From Candidatus Neomicrothrix sp. UBA4542 (GTDB taxonomy: Bacteria; Actinomycetota; Acidimicrobiia; Acidimicrobiales; Poriferisodalaceae), in the NCBI GenBank assembly GCA_002388005.1, contig DGLO01000026.1:8886-18211 (forward strand): a stretch of DNA of 9,326 nt, read 5' to 3'. The notes under the pieces are model-generated. The model had not been told where the DNA came from. It made no database searches and worked only from the letters and a program-made list of their open reading frames with translations. The position numbers were made by a program, and so were the translations under genes. Within the stretch, counting starts at the first letter, position 1. Each line of letters starts with the position of its first letter. Positions 1 to 7,008 of this stretch are shown here, piece after piece.

Positions 1-498
1 TACCAAGGCCCGGAGGGATGGATCGTTTTGCAGGTGCTAGAGCCTCAATGGCCGCGACTATGCGAAGCGATGGGACAAGAAGCTCTCGCTACCGATTCGC
101 GGTTCTCATCAGCTGAGGCTCGCATCGCAAACGCTGATGAACTTCTGGCGTTGGTCGAAAAGTGGATGCAAACCTTCGAATCAGACGCATCGATCCTTAA
201 CCACCTTGAAGCAAATCGCATTCCTGCTGCTCCGGTGTTGAGCCCAGAGCAAGCGATGCGTCACCCACACTTTGTGGAGCGAGGAATGGTGCGGACAGTG
301 AACGACCCGAGTTTTGGTGATATCACCGTGACCGGGCTTCCGGCTCGATTTAGTTCTGCCCCCCAATCAGAAAACGAGCCCGCTGTACCCGTCCTCGGTG
401 AACACAACCGTGAGGTCCTTCGCGAGGTTCTCTCCTTGCCCGAGGCAGAGATCGCGGAATTGACCAATAATGGCGTCCTCATGACCCAAGAGAAATGA
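1..498 (+). CDS. CaiB/BaiF family (family III) CoA-transferase, C-terminal part
   Basis: The reading frame is open from the first base of the window, so this is the last 165 codons of a gene whose start lies upstream. Family III enzymes move CoA between carboxylic acids through an aspartyl-CoA intermediate; the catalytic Asp lies in the missing N-terminal half, so activity cannot be checked here. Recognisable C-terminal family features are the opening DGWI-like strand (EGWIVLQV, residues 5-12), the segment AMGQEALATDSRF (19-31), the RIPAAPVLSPEQAMRHPHF stretch (about 73-91) that lies near the CoA site in this family, and the terminal LGEHNREVL...L motif (about 132-146). The family is usually about 380-420 residues, so a little under half is present. 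It ends at a TGA at 496-498. The substrate acid cannot be told from this fragment. A gap of 77 bases separates it from the rhodanese gene; whether they share a transcript is open. Confidence 0.9.
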   Translation, partial: YQGPEGWIVLQVLEPQWPRLCEAMGQEALATDSRFSSAEARIANADELLALVEKWMQTFESDASILNHLEANRIPAAPVLSPEQAMRHPHFVERGMVRTVNDPSFGDITVTGLPARFSSAPQSENEPAVPVLGEHNREVLREVLSLPEAEIAELTNNGVLMTQEK

Positions 499-542
499 CA
501 CTTTCCGCGTAATGGGCAATGATCGATACATAAACGGTTGGC

Positions 543-558
543 ATCGACCCCGGTCGAT
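543..558. promoter_or_regulatory. Perfect inverted repeat upstream of the rhodanese gene
   Basis: The sequence ATCGACC-CC-GGTCGAT is a 7-base perfect inverted repeat with a 2-base centre. It lies in the gap between the CoA-transferase stop and the rhodanese start, ending 6 bases before the Shine-Dalgarno-like GAAGGG. It could be an operator for a dimeric regulator or, read as RNA, a 6-base stem with a 4-base loop next to the ribosome site. No T-run follows, so it does not look like an intrinsic terminator. A single short palindrome can also arise by chance. Confidence 0.35.
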
Positions 559-564
559 TGATAC

Positions 565-570
565 GAAGGG
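565..570 (+). promoter_or_regulatory. Ribosome binding site of the rhodanese gene
   Basis: GAAGGG sits 6 bases before the GTG at 577. It decides this start: an in-frame stop at 559-561 rules out earlier ones, and the next ATG (601) is further into the protein. Confidence 0.6.
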
Positions 571-576
571 CATCGC

Positions 577-990
577 GTGACAATTGAATCAGTACAGAAG
601 ATGGTTGAAGCGGCGAAAGAGGAGATCGACAACATTTCGCCAACAGAGGCCGCCCGACGGGCAAGCGAAGACGGTGCGCTAATCGTCGACATCCGAGATG
701 TTCGAGAAATGCAACGCGACGGAGCTATTCCCGGAGCGATGCACGCGCCGCGTGGAATGTTGGAGTTCTGGGTTTCTCCCGATTCGCCATATGCCAAGGA
801 GATCTTCGGTGAAGACCGGGAGTTTGTGCTGTGTTGCGCAGGTGGAATGCGTTCAGCACTATCTGCGAAAACCCTTCAGGACATGGGTCTGGCGCGAATC
901 AGTCACGTGGAGACCGGCTTCGGCGGCTGGCAAGCCGACGACATGCCGATCGAAACCTACGAAGAATGGAAAGCCAACCGGGCAAGGTGA
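577..990 (+). CDS. Single-domain rhodanese-like sulfurtransferase
   Basis: A 137-residue cytoplasmic protein with one rhodanese domain and no signal peptide. Rhodanese domains carry sulfane sulfur on an active-site cysteine and pass it to an acceptor. The domain runs from about residue 21: the first strand and turn IVDIRDVREMQRDGAIPGAMHAPRG (two pieces, 36-60) is the typical D-x-R-x-x-x-E...G-x-I-x-G-A pattern. The active loop is C87-A-G-G-M-R92-S93, matching the C-x-x-G-x-R-S form with catalytic Cys87; a second cysteine, C86, stands directly before it. GFGGW at 114-118 is the usual closing motif. The GTG start is supported by an adjacent ribosome site. The N-terminal 20 residues form a short helix-like lead. 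The stop codon overlaps a possible GTG start (987) of the next gene, which suggests one transcript with the dimethylformamidase-like gene. The sulfur donor and acceptor are unknown. Confidence 0.92.
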   Translation: MTIESVQKMVEAAKEEIDNISPTEAARRASEDGALIVDIRDVREMQRDGAIPGAMHAPRGMLEFWVSPDSPYAKEIFGEDREFVLCCAGGMRSALSAKTLQDMGLARISHVETGFGGWQADDMPIETYEEWKANRAR

Positions 991-1034
991 CTCGGCAGAT
1001 CTTGAGCCAACTTTTTGACCTCCACCAAACCTCA

Positions 1035-3158
1035 ATGTCGGATACCTCGCCGCCAGCCAAGCTAGTCACCGGTTACTGCGAACCGTTGTCCGTTCGAGCG
1101 GGGGAGCAGGTGCAGTGGTTCGGTTCTAGTCACGCTGCAACGAATGGCGTCTTAGACGTTGTTCGTTTGGAATGCGGTGATCCCACCCGGTCCGGTCCCG
1201 GCTTTCTAGAACATCCGCTAGAGAACCACCTTGCAGTGGATATCGAGCTAACCGAACAGCCTCTCATTCCAGGCTCTTTCGCTGAGACCACCTTGCCCGC
1301 TGACAACCCTCGGCGCGTTGCGCTGAGATTCTGGTTCCAACCAACTCTGCTTAAACGCGATGGGGTCATCGCCTCACTACGGTCGACCACCGGAGCGATC
1401 GAGATCGCGAATCGGGGCGAATACCTGTATGCGCAGGTGGGTTCTACTGAGTTGCTATTGCGCGATAGATCGCTCGAACGCAACAGGTGGTATTTCCTCG
1501 ACCTAGATTTCAACCTGGGTGAAGGTCGGTTAACCGCCACGGTTGCGGCTCCGCGGAGCCCATCGCCTGCCCGCGACCTCCTTCAGGCTGGAGAAGACTC
1601 AAATGAGTGGGACGTGGCAGATGTCACCTTTGATGAAGTCCTTTTCCGACTCGCAGCCGGGGTTGACGGAGCCCGGTGGGACGGCAGAATCGCGGACCCC
1701 GAATTAGTTCTTGACGGGGAGTCATACCGGTGGTCCTTCGTTAACGATATGGAGTCCAGCACCGTGGCCTCCGAGAACGGTAACGCGGATCTGACCCTTC
1801 ACCAGTTACCAACTCGCGCGGTCACTGGTCCTCATTGGACCGGAGACCATCAGCGCTGGAGCGATGATCCCCACCAATGGAACGCCATTCATTTTCACCA
1901 CGACGATCTGTACGACGCTGGCTGGCATCCAACATTTACGATGGTCGTGCCACACGACGCGCCGAGTGGAATCTACTGCTTCCGCTACCAGGGCGACGCT
2001 GGTACCGATCGGGTGCCTTTTTTCGTCCGCCCGGCGGTGGACGACCACCATTCTGATGTCGCCCTCCTCATGCCAACATGCACCTATATGGCGTACGCGA
2101 ATCACCGAATGTTGATTGAAGGTGCCGACTTTGTGGGGGCGCGCAGCAACCTTCGCCCCGAGCACAGATACCTCGCTGAACATCGGGAAGTGGGCCTGAG
2201 TCATTACGAAAAGCACCCGGATGGCAGCGGTGTGATGTTCAGTTCGCGCCGAAGACCCGTCCTGCAGCTTCGGCCCGGAGCTGACGGATGGAATTTCACA
2301 CCCGACACCAATCTGAACGCGTTCCTCACCCATTTAGAAGTCGATCACGACATCGTTACCGACGAAGACCTGCATCACGAAGGTGTAGCGGCGTTCGCGC
2401 CTTACAGAGTGATTGTGACAGGGACCCATCCCGAGTATTGGTCGACGTCGATGCTGGACGCGTTGGAAGAATGGCAACGCAATGGTGGGCGTTTGATGTA
2501 TCTGGGCGGCAACGGCTTCTATTGGAGGGTTTCCTTCAGTGACTCTTGGCCCGGAGCAATAGAACTTCGAAGATCTGAGGACGGCGTCCGGAACTGGCAG
2601 ACCGGCGACGGAGAGAGCTACCACGCTTGGGGTGGAGAATACGGCGGACTGTGGCGACGCAACGGTCGATCCCCGAACCAATTAGTGGGTATTGGCTTTG
2701 CTGCCCAAGGGTTTGAGCGCGCGACATATTTCGAACGGGACCGTGACGCACTGAGCTCCCGCGCAGCTTGGATCTTGGAGGGCGTGGAAGAGGAACACAT
2801 CGGGACTTCCGGCTTAGGGGGTGGCGCCGCCGGTCAGGAGGTCGACCGTTACGACCCGAAACTGGGATCGCCGTCACATGCAGTTATCGTCGCGTCTGCG
2901 GTGGCCTTCGGTCCGGACATGCTTCGAACAAAAGAGGAGTTTGAGGGAACGGTAGCCTTCCCGACGCCCGACCCGTTTGTGCGAGCAGACATGGTGTTCT
3001 TCGAAACCCCGCAGGGTGGAGCCGTCTTTAGCGTTGGATCGATCTCATGGTTCGGCGCCCTAGCGCGCAACGGATACGACAACGATGTCGCACGGATCAC
3101 AGAGAACGTGCTGCGGCGCTTTTTGGACCCAACGCCGTTCGAGGTGCCTGCGGAGTAA
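1035..3158 (+). CDS. N,N-dimethylformamidase beta-subunit-like protein (LamG-like plus C-terminal catalytic domain)
   Basis: A protein of 707 residues resembling the large subunit of N,N-dimethylformamidase, an iron amidohydrolase that splits dimethylformamide into dimethylamine and formate. Seen in order: a short N-terminal beta domain (about 10-75, starting GYCEPLSVRAGE); a LamG/concanavalin-like sandwich (about 90-240) closing with the family's W-x-F...LPTRAVTG pattern (233-265); then the C-terminal domain (about 295-700) with MPTCTYMAYAN (346-356), HPEYW (465-469), GGNGFYW (491-497), GGEYGGLW (533-540) and VFSVGSISW near the end. The known Paracoccus enzyme binds iron through two Tyr and one Glu; Tyr468 of HPEYW and Glu535 of GEYGG are my best guesses for two of these ligands. 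The start is uncertain: ATG 1035 lies just before the first family motif but lacks a clear ribosome site; GTG 987 would give 723 residues and overlap the rhodanese stop as GTGA. No small-subunit gene is visible nearby. The true substrate is unknown. Confidence 0.85.
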   Translation: MSDTSPPAKLVTGYCEPLSVRAGEQVQWFGSSHAATNGVLDVVRLECGDPTRSGPGFLEHPLENHLAVDIELTEQPLIPGSFAETTLPADNPRRVALRFWFQPTLLKRDGVIASLRSTTGAIEIANRGEYLYAQVGSTELLLRDRSLERNRWYFLDLDFNLGEGRLTATVAAPRSPSPARDLLQAGEDSNEWDVADVTFDEVLFRLAAGVDGARWDGRIADPELVLDGESYRWSFVNDMESSTVASENGNADLTLHQLPTRAVTGPHWTGDHQRWSDDPHQWNAIHFHHDDLYDAGWHPTFTMVVPHDAPSGIYCFRYQGDAGTDRVPFFVRPAVDDHHSDVALLMPTCTYMAYANHRMLIEGADFVGARSNLRPEHRYLAEHREVGLSHYEKHPDGSGVMFSSRRRPVLQLRPGADGWNFTPDTNLNAFLTHLEVDHDIVTDEDLHHEGVAAFAPYRVIVTGTHPEYWSTSMLDALEEWQRNGGRLMYLGGNGFYWRVSFSDSWPGAIELRRSEDGVRNWQTGDGESYHAWGGEYGGLWRRNGRSPNQLVGIGFAAQGFERATYFERDRDALSSRAAWILEGVEEEHIGTSGLGGGAAGQEVDRYDPKLGSPSHAVIVASAVAFGPDMLRTKEEFEGTVAFPTPDPFVRADMVFFETPQGGAVFSVGSISWFGALARNGYDNDVARITENVLRRFLDPTPFEVPAE

Positions 3159-3169
3159 GAGGCGCTGAA

Positions 3170-3874
3170 CTACTCGTCTTTAATCGAAGATAAGAGGTCC
3201 GCTATGCGGTTATTCGGGGGGTAATAGCCTTCTGGAAGCTCAACTAGCTGAGGTGAGTTCGGTTCCTGGGCTTCTACTTTGTCGTCGGGAGTGGCGTCTG
3301 ACGTCGATTCGGGAGCAGAGGAGGTCTCCGTTGCCTCTTCGGCCGCGACTTCAGCGTCTAGGTCGACACCGGCTTCTTTGCGCGCTTCACGCGATTTGGC
3401 TGTAAGGGCGGCCAAGCGGTCGTCAACCTCGGGCGTTTCAGTTCGAGCCGATGGCGGAGGTGGCGAAGTTTCGGCTGGCGAGGCTTTTTCGGCAGCGTCA
3501 CCGTGTACCACTACTTCGACGGGTTCTGAGGGTGAAGCGACCGTAACGGGTGAGGCTAGAGAGACCGCAGCGGGTGGGGCCGCATCTATATCTTGACCGT
3601 CGTCTATCAGCAGGGCGGTGTCTTCCATTCCGGCCCAGGTGGCGGGGGAAACCAGCTTTTCGCTGGCAACCGAAAGAGTCTCGACCCCATTGTCGAACAT
3701 CACACGGTAACGGGTGGAGTTGATCCCGACCGCCCTTCCTACGCGGCCAGTCGTTCCCGCAACTACGCCGGGAAGCTCAGCTATCAAAACCACTTGGGTT
3801 CCCTTTTTGAGTGTGGAACTCTCAGGTGCCATGAGGTCTGATGGTAGACGCTTGGGAAGGACCGATCCCAGCAT
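3170..3874 (-). CDS. Hypothetical protein: SH3/KOW-like N-terminus with a long acidic, disordered tail
   Basis: A 234-residue soluble protein that I cannot name. Residues 24-76 look like a small beta-barrel of the SH3/KOW type: KKGTQVVLIAELPGV, then GTTGRVGRAVG, then RYRVMFDNGVETLSV, a pattern of basic and glycine turns between short strands ending in an EKLVS strand. From about 90 to 210 the chain is rich in Ala, Pro, Ser, Thr, Glu and Asp and should be disordered, apart from a possible charged helix at 151-182 (DDRLAALTAKSREARKEAG). The last 25 residues (LPEGYYPPNNRIADLLSSIKDE, in two pieces 213-234) regain hydrophobic and aromatic residues and may be a short binding motif. The ATG at 3874 is 5 bases after the TTC38-like stop and follows TAGGGAAG, which suggests translational coupling. 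ATG 3832 (220 residues) is an alternative start. Function is not inferable; a nucleic-acid or protein-binding role would be a guess. Confidence 0.75.
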   Translation of the reverse strand: MLGSVLPKRLPSDLMAPESSTLKKGTQVVLIAELPGVVAGTTGRVGRAVGINSTRYRVMFDNGVETLSVASEKLVSPATWAGMEDTALLIDDGQDIDAAPPAAVSLASPVTVASPSEPVEVVVHGDAAEKASPAETSPPPPSARTETPEVDDRLAALTAKSREARKEAGVDLDAEVAAEEATETSSAPESTSDATPDDKVEAQEPNSPQLVELPEGYYPPNNRIADLLSSIKDE

Positions 3875-3879
3875 CTTCC

Positions 3880-5262
3880 CTATTTACCGTTCGGGCTTGA
3901 TACCCAGCCCAGAGCGACAGCGTCAGCTTTCAATGACGAGACTGCTGCATCTGTCTTCCCGAGTGCAATAGCCCACCAGATTTTGGCGAGAGGTGAGTTT
4001 GGCCGTTGCGCGGAGCGCGCTTCGGCGTGTTTAGCGGCGGCGTCAGATCCGCAGTTGATTTCCGCACTCAACAACGCCTGATCGAACACGTCGCGTTGAG
4101 CAGCGCTGCCACCGAGACGCCACCACGAACCCGCTGATTCCGCCAGATGGGAATGGGCCAATTGATACTGACCGGATCCAAGAGCTCCCATGCCACGCGC
4201 GACAGCCGTGCCGCAGGAGTCGATCACTTGACCGGCATGTCCGCCGTTGCCGTCTTGGGCCCACCGCTCCATCCCGCTCAATAGAGTTTGAAGGTCATCA
4301 TCCCTGTGTAGCCGTCCAAGCGCATAGGCATAGTGGCAATCGTTAAAGGGATGGCTGTGATGCCCCAGGCGATATGTCACTCCATGAGTTAGCTGTTCCC
4401 AGCGCTGACCAACGTCAACCCCAAGAAATTCGAGGCGACACAGTAAGGCGACAGCGTTTGATAGAGCAAGACCTTCCACTACTGGGGTGGGGTACACGAA
4501 TTGGTCAAATATTTCGAGGGCTTCGTCATGGCGTCCCGACTCCAGCAGATAGAGCGCCAGATGCCACCAAAGGTGACCAGCGAAACTACCTCCGGAACGT
4601 AGCGCTAATTCGCTGGCCCAGATCCAGTCAACCCCTGACGCCCATCGGCCTGTCATCTCAAGGACATGGGCCACGGCGTGCACAGACCACAGGTCCTGTG
4701 GATCTTCTGCGACTGCATCGCGCCCAAATACTTCCCCAGAATTGAAGTCCTTAGCTTCACACAAAGCAAAGCAGCGCATCCCATCTAGGAGGGACTTTCG
4801 AGGCAGGTGAGCATCCCAGCCATTTGTCGCCTCAGTGACGGATCTGACCATGTCTGTGATACGGCCCTGCCCGAAAAGCGAAAAGTGCAAGAGCCTCAAC
4901 GCCACCACGTCGCGAGGCGTCTTTGACACTAAAGCCTCCAAAACCTCTGACGAACCTTTCGAATCACCACGGATCTGTCTCCGAGCTGCTTCTAGATGAC
5001 TAGCTTCTCGACTGTTGAGCAGGCGACTGTCGATGGAGTCGACCAGCGACGCCGCCGCGGTAAACATCTCCGTTGTGTGGGCCATGACAAAGAGTTGCGC
5101 CAACAAGCAGCGCGTGAGGGGGGCTTGGGAAAGGGCCGCTGACTCCATTGTCTGAGGAAGCGCTCTTGCGAACATGAGGTAGTCGTCGACGAGCTGGTTG
5201 TGTAGGACGACCTCATCCGAACTGCCGTGCATCGGCAGACCCCACGCATCGTTTCGAATCAC
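3880..5262 (-). CDS. TTC38-like tetratricopeptide-repeat family protein
   Basis: A 460-residue, mostly helical protein without signal peptide or membrane segment. It resembles the tetratricopeptide repeat protein 38 (TTC38) family, whose molecular function is not established. Features of the family seen here: DLWSVHAVAHVLEMTGR (190-206), the paired-helix segment GHLWWHLALYLLESGRHDEAL (two parts, 229-249), the DCHYAYALGR segment (308-317), and GGSAAQRDVFDQ (384-395). Histidines at 195, 199, 230, 234 and 310 fall in these best-preserved parts, which may mean a ligand or metal pocket; this is inference. The length is that usual for the family. The start is GTG 5262, supported by GGAAAG seven bases upstream. 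It is the first gene of a two-gene minus-strand unit with the SH3-like protein and is divergent from the epimerase gene. Confidence 0.85.
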   Translation of the reverse strand: MIRNDAWGLPMHGSSDEVVLHNQLVDDYLMFARALPQTMESAALSQAPLTRCLLAQLFVMAHTTEMFTAAASLVDSIDSRLLNSREASHLEAARRQIRGDSKGSSEVLEALVSKTPRDVVALRLLHFSLFGQGRITDMVRSVTEATNGWDAHLPRKSLLDGMRCFALCEAKDFNSGEVFGRDAVAEDPQDLWSVHAVAHVLEMTGRWASGVDWIWASELALRSGGSFAGHLWWHLALYLLESGRHDEALEIFDQFVYPTPVVEGLALSNAVALLCRLEFLGVDVGQRWEQLTHGVTYRLGHHSHPFNDCHYAYALGRLHRDDDLQTLLSGMERWAQDGNGGHAGQVIDSCGTAVARGMGALGSGQYQLAHSHLAESAGSWWRLGGSAAQRDVFDQALLSAEINCGSDAAAKHAEARSAQRPNSPLAKIWWAIALGKTDAAVSSLKADAVALGWVSSPNGK

Positions 5263-5269
5263 TTTGTTT

Positions 5270-5275
5270 CTTTCC
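5270..5275 (-). promoter_or_regulatory. Ribosome binding site of the TTC38-like gene
   Basis: On the minus strand GGAAAG lies 7 bases before GTG 5262. It supports this non-ATG start rather than an internal ATG. Confidence 0.55.
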
Positions 5276-5320
5276 GTATTACTTGAGTCGCCATGACCCT
5301 ATGCTGCTCACACCGCAGAG

Positions 5321-5326
5321 GGAGGG
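5321..5326 (+). promoter_or_regulatory. Ribosome binding site of the epimerase gene
   Basis: GGAGGG, a strong Shine-Dalgarno match, stands 6 bases before ATG 5333 and fixes that start. Confidence 0.75.
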
Positions 5327-5332
5327 CGTGGT

Positions 5333-6454
5333 ATGAAGACAGCGCTCGTCGTTGGAGGCACGGGCCCTACCGGGCCCCATATCGTCGATGGCCTACTGCA
5401 ACGCGAGTTCACTGTCGCGATTCTCCACACAGGTGCCCACGAATCCGAACAAATTCCCGATGTTGTTGAACACATCCACACAGACCCATTCGATGCAGAG
5501 AAAACAGCCGACGCCTTAAGCGGTCGAACCTTTGACTTAGTGGTTGTCATGTACGGGCGGTTGAGGGAATTAGCCGAACTGTTACAAGGGAAGGTGGAAA
5601 AGTTCGTGAGTGTTGGAGGAGTGCCCGCTTACACCGGTTGGGGTGACGCCGATGCCTTGTGGCCTCCAGGAATGCGGGTTCCGACCCGAGAAACTTCGCG
5701 GTTAGTCGTTAACGAAGGCCCGGATTTCGCTGTCAATCGGAAGGTAGCGCACATAGGACGGTCCGAGATAGCCGTATTCGACCATCACCCCACAGCTTCC
5801 CATCTTCGTTATCCCTGGATCTACGGTCCGGGGCAAGTCGTGCCTCGGGAATGGAAAATTGTGCGACGAATATTGGACGGCCGCAACCACCTGGTGCTGC
5901 CCGACGGTGGTGCGTCCTTGCAGGCCGCAGCGTTCGGCCAAAACGCCGCTGCGGCTGTGCTCGCCGTGATTGACGGCGGATCAAAGGCGTCGGGTGAGGT
6001 TTACAACGTTTGCGACGAGTGGACCCCAACCCTTCTTCAATGGGTAGAGATCATTTCGGACGCCCTAGACCACAAGTTCGAAATCATCAATATTCCCTGG
6101 GAATTCGCCACTGTTTCACATCACCTCACGCTTCGAGGCACTCCTCATCACCGAGTTACTTCATCGGATAAGGCACTCTTCGAATTGGGCTATCGCGACG
6201 CTGTGGACCCAATTGATGCGCTTGCTATCACGGCACGACATCTGGCAGAGAACCCCGTGGAACGCGGCAGCGGAACAGAACGTACGTTAGGTGATCGCTT
6301 TGACTACGCCAGCGAAGACCGGCTCATCGAAGCCTGGCTTGCGGCGACAGACCACATCACGGCAGTGTCAGCGGAAGTAGACCCTGGCTTTATTGACCGC
6401 TATGCAGCCAGTTTCGATGACAGCAAAAGAGATGGCTGGACAACCTTTCGCTAA
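5333..6454 (+). CDS. Atypical NAD-dependent epimerase/dehydratase (extended/atypical SDR)
   Basis: A 373-residue soluble protein with an N-terminal Rossmann fold. The dinucleotide site is V-V-G-G-T-G-P-T-G (6-14), the G-x-x-G-x-x-G form of extended and atypical short-chain dehydrogenases, at the very N-terminus as expected. Other family features: FVSVGGVPAY (91-100) after the strand that normally carries the catalytic Ser, YPWIYGPGQVVPREW (160-174), the substrate-lid segment found in nucleoside-sugar epimerase relatives, and GEVYNVCDEWTPTLLQWVE (221-239), the late motif for cofactor or substrate binding. The usual Y-x-x-x-K pair is not evident: the likely Lys is K137 (NRKVAH), and four residues earlier is Ala133, after Phe132. 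This resembles atypical SDRs that bind NAD(P) but may not be standard epimerases. Start is fixed by a strong ribosome site. The TAA overlaps the stop of the convergent FMN reductase gene. Substrate unknown. Confidence 0.88.
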   Translation: MKTALVVGGTGPTGPHIVDGLLQREFTVAILHTGAHESEQIPDVVEHIHTDPFDAEKTADALSGRTFDLVVVMYGRLRELAELLQGKVEKFVSVGGVPAYTGWGDADALWPPGMRVPTRETSRLVVNEGPDFAVNRKVAHIGRSEIAVFDHHPTASHLRYPWIYGPGQVVPREWKIVRRILDGRNHLVLPDGGASLQAAAFGQNAAAAVLAVIDGGSKASGEVYNVCDEWTPTLLQWVEIISDALDHKFEIINIPWEFATVSHHLTLRGTPHHRVTSSDKALFELGYRDAVDPIDALAITARHLAENPVERGSGTERTLGDRFDYASEDRLIEAWLAATDHITAVSAEVDPGFIDRYAASFDDSKRDGWTTFR

Positions 6455-7008
6455 TTCGTTTCGGGGAACCACTTCCGACTGAAGGTAAAGAATTCATCTA
6501 ACCAAGCCTTGATAGAGGCTTCGGCAATGGCTGGGAGACGGCCACTTTCGAGTTCAAAGACGTTCGGAACTCCTAACGTGAGCGGATAAACGCGTTCCGT
6601 CAACCCAGTGCAGGTCTGCAGAAGATGCTCTCGGACGTTTTCCCCGCCACGGCTGCTCGGCCCGACGCAGGCAATACCCACAACTCGATCAATCAAGCAA
6701 CCAGCACCGTATGGGCGCGACAGCCAGTCGATGGCATTTTTCGTCAAAGCGGGAACCCCAGAGTTGTATTCAGGGGTGAAGATCAAAATCGCTTGACTGC
6801 TAACTACGGCCTGTTTGAGGTTCTGCACGGGAGAAGGATCGCCGGATAGTTCCAGATCTTCGTTGAACAACGGAACTGGGGCAAGATCAGGGCATTCGAC
6901 CTTGCCCTTGACGGAAAGATGCGCTGCTGCGAAATCTGCCGCTGCCCGGTTCAGGGAATCTGTGCGGAGGCTGCCAGCCAGCACAGTGAACCGAGGGCGG
7001 TCATCCAT
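6451..7008 (-). CDS. NADPH-dependent FMN reductase family protein
   Basis: A 185-residue flavodoxin-like protein of the NADPH-dependent FMN reductase family, which uses NAD(P)H to reduce FMN, quinones, azo dyes or metal oxyanions depending on the member. Seen: the phosphate-binding loop G12-S-L-R-T-D-S-L-N-R (12-21) after the first strand; the flavin-contacting TPEYNSGVPALTKNAIDWLSRP (two parts, 78-99), which is the family hallmark; and a GPSSRGGENVREHL helix about 40 residues later. Length is normal and there is no signal peptide. I chose ATG 7008; it overlaps the end of the dehydrogenase gene by 8 bases and has GGTGGA upstream at a rather long spacing. A GTG at 7023 would add five residues but lacks a ribosome site. 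It is the last gene of the minus-strand run and could supply reduced flavin to a partner enzyme not seen here. Confidence 0.9.
   Translation of the reverse strand: MDDRPRFTVLAGSLRTDSLNRAAADFAAAHLSVKGKVECPDLAPVPLFNEDLELSGDPSPVQNLKQAVVSSQAILIFTPEYNSGVPALTKNAIDWLSRPYGAGCLIDRVVGIACVGPSSRGGENVREHLLQTCTGLTERVYPLTLGVPNVFELESGRLPAIAEASIKAWLDEFFTFSRKWFPETN

Larger units (their letters stand above)
5263..5332. promoter_or_regulatory. Divergent intergenic region holding both outward promoters
   Basis: These 70 bases separate the TTC38-like gene (minus) from the epimerase gene (plus), so a promoter for each must lie here or inside the facing gene. Apart from the two ribosome sites I find no convincing -35/-10 pair. 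TATGCT (5300-5305) and TTGAGT (5283-5288) resemble plus-strand hexamers but are only 11 bases apart, too close for a standard sigma-70-type promoter. Confidence 0.4.

Noticed and set aside
831..1034. N-terminal extension of the dimethylformamidase-like gene back to 831
   Set aside because: It lies mostly inside the rhodanese gene in another frame, and the Arg-rich translation has no resemblance to the family; only the part after 987 is a possible start region.
3159..3200. Possible terminator between the convergent genes at 3158/3170
   Set aside because: Only short, imperfect self-complementarity around TCTTTAATCGAAGA and no T-run.
3279..3596. Plus-strand Ser/Ala-rich open frame opposite the SH3-like gene
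   Set aside because: Low-complexity mirror of the acidic linker; the minus-strand gene has a ribosome site and a fold-like N-terminus.
6460..6477. Weak hairpin TCGGGG...TTCCGA after the epimerase stop
   Set aside because: Six pairs only by allowing two G-U pairs, no T-run, and inside the FMN reductase coding sequence.
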